Positions 10,727 to 21,640 of a stretch of 64,000 bases of DNA are shown piece after piece. Numbering within the stretch: the stretch's first letter is position 1; the number at the start of each line of letters is the position of its first letter. A program made the translations under genes and the position numbers. Location of the stretch: NCBI GenBank assembly GCA_029891385.1, contig CM057232.1:65781824-65845823 (forward strand), in the 5' to 3' direction. Source of the stretch: Erythroxylum novogranatense. Its lineage: Eukaryota > Streptophyta > Magnoliopsida > Malpighiales > Erythroxylaceae. The notes below the pieces were generated by a model, which was given only the letters and a program-made list of their open reading frames with translations, did no database searches and was not told where the DNA came from.

Positions 10727-13166
10727 TCAATAACTGCTGCCCCACAAATTTGGCGTGCCCAGTTCAGCGAAGTAGCTCTCCAAACTTTCTTCCGCCACGC
10801 TTGACGATTTCTTGTGATGAGCAGGATTTTCTTCCGACATGGTAAGCTGATTGAGAACGGCTTTTAGAACCTTTTTATCGCAAGAGTAAGGGTCTAGTAC
10901 TTTAGTAAGCACAGGAAATTGAGCAAATGCTGTTGTTGTAAGCATGTCTGTGCATATATTAGGGTGGAGGTGGGGATTGGGTTGTGGTGTAGTAGTGGTT
11001 AATAATTGATTTTGGGAGAGAATGGAGAAGCAGGGAACTTGCTCGTGCTCATCTAATAAATCGGGTTGAGGTCGGTCAAAAGTGATGTAAGAATCCATTA
11101 GCGCTGATGAAGAGCCCGTCTCATGGTAATAACTAACCAAGCTAGATCTGGCAACGCCTTCATTATTTTTGAAGAACACTCGACATAACACCCAATCTTC
11201 CTGCATCAAGAAATTAACCATATATAATTAATTAGGTTTCGCCGCGCGTATAGCTTGAGTTAATTATCACTTTTATATATATTGAAGTTTACCTTGGTGT
11301 TTGAAGAAATTTTGGGAGCAAGAGATCCGTGAAGACGGAACTCATGCATAACCCAATAAGTCTTTCTACCTTTAGGAGCCCGGCCTTGATAGAAAACAAG
11401 AGTCTTCCTCATCCCAACAACGTTTGGATTAGAACTAGTACTTCCCTTACGTACTATTATTGGTCGGTCCTTTCCTGTTGCCTTCCAATACCCAGAAGCG
11501 GTCGCTCTGTTGGTTCTCAGTCCAGTTGCGTACTTGCGGTCTCTTTGACTGTAGAAATACCATTCCTTCCCGCCTACACATGCCGTTTCTGTTTCATACA
11601 TATATAAAAGCAAATTCAAACCCGGCAGTTTTATTGTATGAACCAGAATCTTCTTGTTATGTGGTTGCTTAATTACAGCAAACTCTTTTAAATTATCTAT
11701 GTACATATTAATCTCACTTACGTCGGTGTCAGTGTCAAAGGGGCAACCCCACAGTGGAGGAGAACACTCAAGTACGACTTTTCATATGGTTGTCTAAAAT
11801 AAATTAATGCCACTCACCAGTAATGTTGTTGAGAGGTCAATATCTATCAATTTCATGGAGAATTATTGAAGCTAACACTGCCGATTTATATAGCAAGTTG
11901 GACAATTATATTCTAATTAAGTAATATATCGCAAGTGGCAGGCGTTGATTATAAAATTAAAAAAAAAATTGAATGCTTGACCTAAAGTTATACGACATTT
12001 TTGTCCTTTCCTCAGTTACCATTTTAGTGTGGATTGGGTGAGAAGCTAATTTGATTAAAATTTAATCGAATCTCTAACTTTCAACTTTTTATCATGAACG
12101 CAGGATGCGTAGGGATAAGATTTTCTGTCCAATATTACCCTGTCTTATTCTGTCTCATGAAATCTCAGTTATTTATTTTGTAGGACCTACATGAGATTCA
12201 TTTGACACAATAAAATACCATAATATTAGATAAGAGATCTAGACTCGAACACGTGTGGTTGTGTCGAGCATAGACCGAAAAGAATAACTACTGTAAGATA
12301 CAAACTATGACAAGTTGGCTGCAGCAGTGACAATTTCATCTAAAATGTTTTTTTAACCCAAGCCATGCCCAACAATCAACTTTGTTTTGATATATCTATA
12401 AAAAGAGGTATCCATTTACCTTATATATAAAATCGACGGGCTAAAGTTTTAACTCAATACATTAATTCTGACTGTCTTTGAGAACTGAAATATGAAGCAA
12501 GTGGCGGTTGATGATCATAACTAATTGTACATAGCCTCTCGTTATATAAATATATATACTACACATTTAAATATAAAATTTTTTTATGTTGTGAACGAAT
12601 AAAAATATGGCAGGCAGCAATATTCCATAGTTGTTTTTCCTTGCTTTAAGCATTTCATGTTTTACACCGAAATGTAAAAATCTTCAAGCGTTCAGGACGT
12701 AAAAGTTAAAAAGAACAAAACCGCTTACATATATATATAGATACTTACCGTTTACCACTATGACCAATGAAGTTCTTATCAATGAGAACTTAGCCAATTA
12801 CGAATGCAACCAAAAAAAAAAAAAAAAGCTGAAAAAGGCTCGTATGGCCATCATTTAAGCATTTCAGGAACCAATTACTTATCGAAGGCATCTCTGTAGT
12901 TTGTGATGGGTTCAAAATATGCAACCTCAAATGCTTAAATGTTTCGGTTTTCACTGAATAATTAAGATGCATACATATAATCAAATATTTAATTACTCAC
13001 CAGGAATTTCCCAGGGTTCGCACTTGTTTAGGTCGACTTCTATCATAAGAAGAGATTCACTATGTGTTACCTTCTTCATCAAGTAATCGCAGACAAGTTC
13101 TTCGTCTTTAGGATGAAACCTAAATCCAGGAGGCAACTTTGCCTCCACCGTGCTTATGTTACTCAT
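10727..13166 (-). CDS. NAC-domain transcription factor, NAC1 (NAC021/022) type
   Basis: Plant DNA-binding regulator of the nucleus. Three exons on the minus strand: 13166-13001, 11588-11293 and 11200-10727 (166+296+474 nt), with GT-AG introns, closing exactly to 311 codons and TGA. The start is the only ATG just before the NAC domain and gives [20 protein letters not shown], as in NAC021/022 proteins. Subdomains: [20 protein letters not shown] (11-29), [14 protein letters not shown] (43-55), [16 protein letters not shown] then [42 protein letters not shown] (155-165). An odd point is KTYWVMHEF in D, where the family normally has Asp (KTDW). The C-terminal part is low-complexity and ends NLWGSSY, the activation region. 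NAC1 relatives act in auxin-dependent lateral root formation. The miR164 site is intact. Family is certain; the exact orthologue is inferred. Confidence 0.95.
11023..11043 (-). promoter_or_regulatory. miR164 target site in exon 3 of the NAC gene
   Basis: The strand opposite the mRNA reads TGGAGAAGCAGGG followed by AACTTGCT. miR164 as known begins with the same 13 bases, and over 21 positions 18 agree (differences at 14, 17 and 21). The site encodes EQVPCFSI (residues 207-214), the peptide conserved at miR164 sites of NAC1 and CUC genes. Cleavage is expected opposite positions 10-11, which pair fully. Confidence 0.9.
11589..13000 (-). other. Intron 1 of the NAC gene (1,412 bp)
   Basis: Donor GTGAGT after CCTG, acceptor CAG before AAACGG. 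It splits a Glu codon in WEIPET (phase 1), the usual first intron position of this NAC group. It is AT-rich, with a T-run/A-run at 12811-12828 and a CACGTG core at about 12250. I found no transposon coding sequence in it. Intron 2 is only 92 bp (11201-11292). Confidence 0.9.
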
Positions 13167-13614
13167 GCTATGATTGCTTCTTTTCAGAAATATAAAGACA
13201 CACAGAAGATTTCCAAGTCAATAACTAGGGAACTCAATAAAGAAGAATATGAGGCCTAAAACGAAGAAGCCAAGTTTTGGGTTGTCATATATATATAGAT
13301 GTATATCTTTAATGTTGATGGGAAGGCGCGCGAGTAGAAATGGGATTTGAAGTCAACTGGTAATTCCGTGTAAAAAGGAAGGTTAGGAATTTTGCTATCG
13401 CATGATGACGTGGTTAGACCAATCGCTGCCAACCTGTTAACATCCACAATTGGATGCGAAAGCTTTTTTGTCTTCGATTGTTTTCAGTTGTGATGCTTAA
13501 TTTGAGGGGTGCCACATGTCAACGGAGACAAAATTGATGACATAAGCAGGACTTTTTCATCTAGTGGTCTTTGATGAACAATTTTCTTTATTTTGCTTCC
13601 ATCCAGTTTAGTAA
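13167..13614 (-). promoter_or_regulatory. Proximal promoter of the NAC gene
   Basis: Non-repeat sequence upstream of the ATG. A TATA-like run (ATATATATATA, 13286-13299) lies about 120 bases before the ATG. An ACGT-core element, CCACGTCA on the minus strand (13406-13413), resembles a bZIP site. These are motif matches by eye without proof of use. Transposon sequence begins at 13615, so the native promoter visible here is about 450 bp. Confidence 0.5.
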
Positions 13615-13710
13615 TCCTATGTTTGACTAGACATAAGATTTTTAATAGAATGAAATGAAATGATATGATTTATAATGAAATAAAATAAAAATGAATGTAA
13701 TATTAGAGAT

Positions 13711-15384
13711 TGTTAGAGTAGTGTTCTAAAGGTAATCACCTTTGGTACTTTTGTACAAACTTTGTTTTGATTAATAAAATGAAAGACAATTTTCATTAAT
13801 TTATGAATTGGTGTCGTTCTTAAATCGAATTAATGAAGTCTATAATACAAAACATAGCATGAAGGAAATCATAATGAAATCATGATAATGAGATTCCTAT
13901 CATCTGTAATTAAGTTAGCATCTAAATTATCTCTAGTCATAGGATTAATGAGACAAGACATTGTTAATCCACGCATATTAGACCCCTTGATTTGATCAAG
14001 CTGTGGATCTCATAAACTATAAACATGAGATGTTTAGAGTTAACATGTGGATATTTACTAAAAATAGTAAATACATCGGATGACCTGCTATGAGATTATC
14101 TTATGGGTGATCTATTAAATGTTAGTGATTAATCTTATCATAGTAATAGTGCAAATATCTTTTAACTTGAGGTACTTGCTATGAGATTATCGTATGGATG
14201 ATCTATCAAATGTCAGTGATTAATCTTATCATAGCAATAGTGCAAATATCCTTAGACTTGAGGAACTTAAGAATATCTTAGGTACTGATCCTATGCTTTG
14301 ACACCATTCCTTGTTACCTCAAGATGAGGTCACTCATAAGGTGGTGATTAAGTACATCTATTGGTATTCAAAGTTAATTGGGTAGCTAATAAAGGATTCA
14401 CTACTCCTGATAAAAGGAGAAGATACCTATGGCCTCTTGTCGAAGTCATTACTCAGGCATCTTTGACTAGAACAATTATGCGTCATAAAGAGAGTCTTCA
14501 ATGACATATAGAGTAATGAGATCCCTAGGACAAGAACTAAGATCACTTGAACTAGATCTGACATAGTCAGTCTAGTGAGAGTTAACACATAGCCTATACT
14601 TCAAACCAACTGGAGTATAGGATGATGAAGGAATGAATTGTATGGTAATTGACTATGGAAAGGTTCGTAAGTCGGATAATTAACTATCGAAGAGTTTGAG
14701 TGTTAATCCACTTACATTATGATAAATTGGCATCACAAAACCCTTTATGATTTGCTTGAATTAAGACAAGTGGCCAAAATTACAGAGAACCTAAGGGTAA
14801 CATGCATAAAAGATCGAATGAAAAAAAGCGTGGTTGTCATATAAGCAAGCCACGATCGTGGCTTATAGGCTACGATCGTGGTGGACTTAATGATAGGTGG
14901 TATGTAAGTGAGTTCTTCACTTATGTGCACACGAATTTTTAGCCATAAGACACACTCAATAAAGAGGCTAAGGGTCCAAAAGAGTTCTGGAAGTTGAGAG
15001 GAGTGTCTTGAGATTTGTTCATGCAATTTTAAGTAATTGTTGTATGAGATTAATTATATGAAACTTGGTCTTGATCTAACTCTCACTAGAGCATTTACTT
15101 GAAGTCATCTTGTTTGTTGCTCCAACTACCCTTACACACTGATTTTTCTTCATCTTTGCAAGCTCTCTAGAGGCCAAGGAATGTATTTGGTGTTTGCTAC
15201 AGCCTAAACAAGGAGAAGATTCAAGAAAGAAGGAGTATTTGCAAGGTACATATGTTGTAATTTTATGTTCTTATAATCTGTTTATACATGCACATAGATT
15301 CTGGATTTTCTGGAGATGTCGTGGGGTTGGAATTTTGATTCTGACACTTCTGTTACTTTGCCATGTGTATGATGCATGAATCCA
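13711..15384 (+). mobile_element. Lone copia LTR, TGTTAGAGTAGT family (copy 2)
   Basis: It starts TGTTAGAGTAGTGTTC and aligns along its length with the copies at 2987 and 26191. The end is read at ATGAATCCA (15384). Flanks are GAGAT (13706-13710) and TAGAT (15385-15389), a five-base duplication with one change. It sits inside the MITE, about 550 bp upstream of the NAC ATG, in opposite orientation to the gene. Confidence 0.8.
14847..14879 (+). repeat. 18-bp perfect palindrome with a second partial copy
   Basis: AAGCCACGATCGTGGCTT (14847-14864) equals its own reverse complement. ACGATCGT recurs at 14872-14879. It lies inside lone LTR copy 2. Confidence 0.9.
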
Positions 15385-16235
15385 TAGATCCTTAATAAAA
15401 AATTATTGTTAAAGAGGGATGAAAGGGTTCATAAATGTAATATAGTGAAATGTTGTTTAGAAGAAAGATAGAATATAATGTAATGTATGTATAATAATAA
15501 TGGATGACAATTCTACCCTTGATAGAATAATGATGTATTATCTTGCTGCTTGTCATTAGGGTTAAAGGTATAATTGGTATTATAAAAAATAATGAGGGTA
15601 TATTAGATAATACATATTTATCATTTTACATTCATCCTTAACTCTCCAAATTGGAGGTAACTCATTTGTACTATTTTGGATGGAATAAGATGTAATGTGA
15701 AACTCTCCCTTTTCATCCTATTCCATTCCATTATAAACCGTCCTTCCAAATGATGAAATAATATTACATTCCATTAGTAACCGCGCCACCAAACATAGTC
15801 TAATGAAATTAAAAAACTGTGAAGTGATTAGTATACAAAGAAAACATAATTTCATCTTCTTTTTTCGAGAAAATAATTTTCTTTTCTTTTCTTATTTCAA
15901 GTTTCTATTATTTTTATTTATTTTTGTTTGAATTTTTATTTTGGGGAAAAATCAATAGCGAGATTTCTATTGTATATTTTTGCATGGTTTCTATTGGGCC
16001 CTAAATTTTTTTATTTATCTTATTAAACATGATTTAAATCAATTATGAGGTTTTGATGGATTACTTTGTAGAGTTAATTATTATGTCAAAGTTAGTAGGA
16101 TTTATTGCATGGGTTAATTGAATTAAAGTGCTAAGGTTATAAGAATGTTTAAAGGTAGTTTTGGAAGATCATTTAAGGTTAAAAGACATAAGGCTTAAGT
16201 GAGGGGCAAAGTGGACCTTTCACATACATTAAGAG

Positions 16236-16242
16236 TATAAAT
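16236..16242 (+). promoter_or_regulatory. TATA box of the outer gypsy LTR
   Basis: TATAAAT is preserved at the same place in the sister LTR (42296-42302). Transcription would start shortly after it, putting the downstream palindromes inside the transcript. Confidence 0.55.
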
Positions 16243-16446
16243 TAGAAGAAGAAAAATTGTGGGTGAGAAGAGAGAAGGAGAGTTGCACTGGAGACAAAGG
16301 GAGAAGGAGAGGAAAAGAAGAGAAAAACTAGGGTTTTTGGAGATCTTGAAGAGTTTGAAAAATTTGAAGCTGAATCAAGTAAGTATAAGCATCTTTTTCT
16401 TGATTTGAAGAATGAAACATGTTTAGGTGGAGTCGAGTTTTTGTGA

Positions 16447-16564
16447 AAGTTCACCACGACCAACTCTTTTGTTCACCGTGGTGAAAAACCTAATGGATTG
16501 CCACAGCCAACTCTGTGGTTCGCCGAGGCCAACATTGATAAAAAATAAAGTTCGCCGCGGCGAA
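16447..16564 (+). repeat. Cluster of dyad motifs of the TTCGCCGCGGCGAA type
   Basis: Related motifs recur: TTCACCACG (16450), TTCACCGTGGTGAA (16472-16485), GGTTCGCCGAGG (16518) and the perfect 14-bp palindrome TTCGCCGCGGCGAA (16551-16564). The sister LTR has decayed versions near 42500-42600 and the perfect 16-bp palindrome GTTCACCGCGGTGAAC at 44121-44136. Confidence 0.8.
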
Positions 16565-18140
16565 GTCAACTTTCCTATATAAATATGTTTTGGTATTTTA
16601 AATATAACTTTTTTTGTAGTTATCCAAACGAAATGATTTTTTATTTGGAGTAAAATAGAGAAATAAGGATACAAATTTTCTAATGAAATCAACCTCTAAT
16701 TCAGTCTCTAAAAAATTTAAATTTTAGGTAGAAATTGAGCATAGAATACTGTTTTAGCATAAGAACAGTCAGAAACTATTTGAGGTATAACTTTCTGATA
16801 TTGAGCCAAACTGAATGGAAATTTTTTTATTATTGTTTAAAGAAATCAAGAGAGGCAAGAGAAGCAAGAGGAGAGGCATCTTTGAACGAGTTTATAAACA
16901 AGGATTTCAAGGTGGGTTACAATTTTATAATTAAGTAATCAACCATTAATGTTTTCTTTCAAATGATGGAAGTAAATGATTTCAACTATTTCATGAATGT
17001 ATGTTATAACTCTTTGAATGCTTTGAAAAAGTGTTATGTGTTTGGTATGAGCATATTGTGTTGATGAATTATGAAAAGAATGTGAAAATGATTTTTGAAA
17101 AGATATTATGTTTGTAAAATCAAAATTTGAAAATGTGTCATTTTGGGTAACAAGTTTACAAGTTAAGAGATACATATTATGTGGGTTTGATTTGGTCCAT
17201 TCTATATATCAAGTGCACTTCTACTAAAGGCTTCTCCCGCCTACCTGCTAATGGCATGAAGCTCCTTTATGGACTCCCTCATGTTTACGACTACACAAAA
17301 GCACTATGTGAAATTATGTTAGTTCGTTTTGTTTATCACTACACAGGACCATTTTATGGGAATGTGTTAGTTCGTTCTATTTATAGACCTTCTAAACCAT
17401 TTTGATGTGCTTATGTGCTCATGATATGTTGACAAGATTGATGCATACCTGATTTGCGTTATTGTGAATTTGGTTGAGAATTTGAGAAATATGTTCTTTA
17501 TGATTCAATGTGAATTTTTGTTATAATAGAAACAAGTATTTTAATGGTTTTGCTGCTTGTTACTGGTTATAAAATTGTTACCCACGAGCTTTAAGGTCAC
17601 CTGCTCCTATTCTGTCCCATCTTTAGGTGAGGAGCAAGAGATTGAGTAGTCAAGAGTCAAGGCATCACTCTGATTAAGCTTATTTTGCATTTGAAGTTAG
17701 TTTTTGTAAAATAAAGTTTTTGTTGCATTTTGAGAAATTCTACTTTTGCAAACTTTGTACTTTTGGATAATGTTGTAATATTGCTTGAAATGCCCATGAA
17801 ATCTTTGTAAAACTCTCCTTTTAGATATTAATGAAATATGGTTGATATTGTTTTTAGCTTTCAAACATTTCACATTACAATTGATTTACAATGAGATTAA
17901 GAACTTGGAAATTTGCTTGTGTTTATGTCCAAGTTCATTTTGTCTTTGGGTGGAACTGATGAGGGTGGTTGAAAGAATTTATGTTTGCATTTAGTATGAT
18001 AGGAAGTTGGGATTGTTAGGGTTATACCGCAGGTTTCGAAGGGTTTTAGCTCCCAAGTGCTAAGTTTTCCTCTAAGCCTAAAACTTCACACTTCATGACT
18101 TCCGGATAGTTGGACTCTGGAAATGGGGTCTAATATCTTA

Positions 18141-18152
18141 TGGTATCAGAGC
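18141..18152 (+). other. Primer-binding site of the outer gypsy element
   Basis: TGGTATCAGAGC lies five bases after the 5' LTR end. Confidence 0.85.
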
Positions 18153-18352
18153 GACTAGGTTTGGGTCTAGGTGTAGGACTAGGTTTAGGAGTAGCTTAGG
18201 CATGTAATGGGTTTTAAATAAATAGCTTGCATTGTTTTGAATTGTTTCACAAGATTTGAAATTGTTTTATATGATTTGAATTGTTTTAGATTATTTGAAA
18301 TTGTTTCACATAAACTAAGGATTTTAAATGGTTTTATATTGAAGGAGTGAAA

Positions 18353-19396
18353 ATGTTGCCTCGAAAGAGAATTTAAGGAGCTATGACTCGATCTCGCTCT
18401 TGCCAAGGGAGCACAGATGAATCCTATGTCCCACAAGATGCAGGGACACATTCTGCTCTGGATTCTGAGGCACCTAGTATACAACATAAGGTGCCTCCAC
18501 CACCTCCACTGATGCCTCAATCAAACCCCCATGGATCCACGATTCTTCAAGCCTTTGCTCAAGCTTTCTTATGTTCCATGAGCTAAGGGTCACAAGTTTT
18601 GGTGCCCCCTCCAGTGGGGAGGAGTGGACAGTATGATAAGCTCTGCAAGTATAGAACTGTGGATTTTAATGGGACTATCAGACTAGAAGAGACTAAAGTA
18701 AGGTTGAAGAGGACCGAGAGAGTCCAGATTCAGATGAAGTGTTATGACGAAGAGAAATTAGACTATACAGTCAGTTTACTATAGGGGGATGCGCTCCATT
18801 GGTGGGAGTTAGCACTCCACAGTCAGGACATACCATCAATATTGACATGGTGGGAAGTTTTGGAAGCTTTTAGGAGGAAGTACTTCTCGAGGGTTTATGT
18901 TCAGGAAAAGGCCAGGAAGTTTTTTAATCTCACACAGAGGGAAATGAGTGTGAGTGAGTATGAACTGAAGTTTACCCAATTATCACTGTATGTGGCCAAC
19001 ATTGTAACGATTGAGAAAGACAAGTGTTGTAAGTTTGAGGGAGGGCTTTATTTGGGGATCAAGGAGAAAGTCTTGATCCACAATTTCTGTGACTACCAAC
19101 AGTTAGTAGATGTTACACTCCAAGCTGAGAAACTAGAGAATATCAAGTATAAAGTGAATAACAAAAGGAAGAATAGGAAGTAGTCTTCCATGAAGATAAG
19201 TGCTCCAATGCCTGAGAGGGGTATGAAGAGTTTCCACACATAAAGTGAGGTGAGGAGTAGTTCCTTTGCTAAAAATAAGAAATGAAGAACAATTTTAGTG
19301 CAAGACTCAACTGTGGGAGGAAATAGTAGGGTGGAGAGGAGCAAGTACAAGAACCCCCAATGTGAGCATTGTGGGAAGTTTCATAAAGGAGATTAC
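18353..19396 (+). pseudogene. gag (first part) of the outer gypsy element
   Basis: It starts ATGTTGCCTCGAAAG at 18353 with an in-frame TAA at codon 8. Pro-rich linker at 18490-18520. Capsid-like gag motifs follow: GDALHWWELA (18787-18816), WWEVLEAFRRKYFS (18848-18889), REMSVSEYELKFTQLS. Several more stops break it. It ends in the first half of a zinc-knuckle region, CEHCGKFHKGDYC, where the copia element inserted. The frame resumes at 38818. Retrotrans_gag-type nucleocapsid/capsid precursor; dead. Confidence 0.85.
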
Positions 19397-21488
19397 TGTT
19401 GGATCGGAAAAAGAAAACATGCTTTGTTTGGAAAAACGGTAGATTTCAAAACTTTTAAGAAATCATTACTTGCAGCGGAAGCAACAAATCTAAATCAACA
19501 TGCCAATCCATACATGATATGGTATAAGGATAATAAAATATAAACAAGATCAGGAGTATTACCGACTCCTTCGCTACAACTTTAAATCCTCGTTGCGTTA
19601 TCCTCTCCTTCTTCGTGTATCCAAATCCTTTGCCTTTGAATCTTTTCCTTTAGCAATCTACTTTCTCCTTGTTATAGTATCCTCAACCAATTAGATTTAC
19701 CACCTATTCTTCAAGGACAATTAGGTTAACAAAATCCTTTGGTGGGAAAGGAGAAGAAATGTTTGGAGGAGATTTTCTTAGAAGAAGAAGAAGCAAAATT
19801 AAAACTCTTTCAATTGGTATTTTCGATTCTCTCTTTCATGAAAGGAGAGAAGGTGTAAAGAACATGAAAGAACTCTTTCTTGCCTACCAATTTCATATAT
19901 GCATGGATGGAAGGAGAGAGAGGCATCTAATGCATCTCTTCTTTCATTAATCACTCATAAAATAGCCAATAAATGAGATTATCTTCATTTATCTTTATGA
20001 TGGCTATTTGAAAAGACCATAACCTAAAATTCAATACCCAATTTCAGTTTTGCCAAGAAGAAAGAAGGAAGATGGTCCATATAATGTACATCTTTCATCT
20101 TTAATCTAATGAATGCAAATAGGTTACAAGCCAACATTAAAAGACAACCATTAAACCATTTAGTGGTAAGTTCATAACTCCATTTAATGATGATTAACCA
20201 TAATAAAGATCATCTTTATTTAGCATTTTAATGTCAAATGTGTGGTTACACATTTAACCTAGGAATAACCAAAATTGATATCTTCTTCTTAAAAAAATTG
20301 TTTTAATATAATTAATCTAATTAATTACATTAAACTAAAAACCAAGCCCATTACTAAATGTACATTTGGGCTTCTTTAATTAGACCAAGCCCAAGATTCA
20401 ATTATGGGCTTCTAATTAACCTCCATTTATATTTCTTACTTAGCTTGATAACCTTCCTTAAAGCCAAGTGGGGAATTTTATTGGACTTTGATAATTCAAG
20501 CTCTAATAAGCCCAGAATTAATTCAATCTCGTTGGAATTAATTCTAGCTTATTAACTAAATGTCATTCCACTAAAGACAATTAGTTGAACTCTTGAATTA
20601 TTAAATATTATGAGAATATTTCCAATTGAAAACCCTATTTAGAACCTTATTATAGCCATCCGCACAACAAAGGGTAAAATTATCATTTTGCCCTTATGTT
20701 GGTTTTTCCTTCTAGATCTCTCATTTTACTTTATATGGTGATTAACACATAAGATCTCATATCAGTGTTAAGACTTGGTGGGTAGCTAGTCCATCAAACT
20801 ACTGGTTCCAGTTTAATCACCAAATCTCCTTAAAACATCTAGAAGAGATGATAACACTATAAACTCTTTATTTGAGTGAATGATCCCTGATACATGTTTC
20901 AATTAATAGTTCCAACATGCAGACACTATTAATACTCTGTAAAAATACATTATGATCATATCAAGCATTATAATGAAACATATATGAGTTCACCACTCAT
21001 CAAGATTATGGTTCATAATAAGCGGATGCTTAAGTTGTATGTTTTAAGATTAAAGTAACGACCCACTTTATTCATGAAAACATACTTAATTTTAGATTCA
21101 TTTAATAGTGCCATTATCGATTGTCAACTACTATCATGACATGAAACTCATCATTCCCTTGAAGTAAACTCCTTTACTTTTATGGAGATAAATCGCAACA
21201 CTACAGTCTAAACCGTAATCAAGCGACCAACTTGATTATTCAACTATGAATCAATTAATTCAGATTCTAATAATATACATGTTTCCCATACATCTCTATG
21301 TATATATATATTACTTACAAAAGAATCTTGGTACCTTATGACTAGATATATAATGCTCATACAAATAAAACCAAACTCTTTTGTTTTATTAATAATAAAT
21401 ATTTTCATTACAAAATCAGAATCAAGAAGATAAAGTTACATGTAAATACACTTGCTTTTCAGGAAACTATATTTACATAACTCCAACA
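19397..21488 (-). mobile_element. 3' LTR of the copia element
   Basis: 2,092 bp, TGTTGGATCGG to CTCCAACA. Next to it on the right, 21489-21503 read in reverse (GGGCAAGTGGGAGAT) is the polypurine tract, as usual in copia. Confidence 0.95.
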
Positions 21489-21640
21489 ATCTCCCACTTG
21501 CCCTAAAGCAAGTTTGACATATCCCTCATTCCCATCCCTTCTAGGTGACCCTCAAAGCTCTTTTGAGTCAATGTCTTTGTGAACGGATTAGCAAGGTTTT
21601 GTTCGGTGGGAATCTTTACCACTTCCACTTCTCCACGTTG
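21489..21640 (-). pseudogene. C-terminal end of copia pol, cut off by a lone LTR
   Basis: The minus strand gives EVVKIPTEQNLANPFTKTL, then QKSFEGHLEGMGM and a stop, the usual end of copia RNase H/pol. It joins the coding sequence at 23717 once the lone LTR and one copy of the duplicated five bases are removed. Confidence 0.85.

Larger units (their letters stand above)
13615..15800 (+). mobile_element. MITE-like element split by a lone LTR
   Basis: The left end TCCTATGTTTG (13615) and the right end CAAACATAGTC (15800) are near-perfect inverted repeats flanked by TAA on both sides (13612-13614 and 15801-15803), as for PIF/Harbinger-type MITEs. Interior pieces 13626-13710 and 15385-15789 share the AATGGAATG-rich, T/A-rich style of such elements and have no coding capacity. 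Net length without the inserted LTR is about 0.5 kb. Superfamily is inferred from the three-base TAA duplication alone. Confidence 0.6.
15992..18135 (+). mobile_element. 5' LTR of the outer gypsy element
   Basis: It starts TATTGGGCCCTAAA where the sister LTR starts TGTTAGGCCTCGAA, and ends GGGGTCTAATA. Landmarks shared with the sister LTR include TATAAAT at 16236-16242, purine-rich AGAAGGAGAG stretches, and GGCTTCTCCCGCCTACC near 17228. LTR length is 2,144 bp. Confidence 0.9.

Noticed and set aside
11329..11672. Plus-strand ORFs of 92 and 70 residues
   Set aside because: They are antisense to exon 2 of the NAC gene, whose splicing phases and domain order are unmistakable.
12790..12984. 64-residue ORF within NAC intron 1
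   Set aside because: It ends in a poly-Phe run from a T/A homopolymer and has no family look.
16735..17405. Short ORFs such as those at 16735 and 17181 as genes
   Set aside because: They lie in the gypsy LTR, and the similar frame in the sister LTR (43196) and the lone LTR (22233, minus) reflects LTR homology only.
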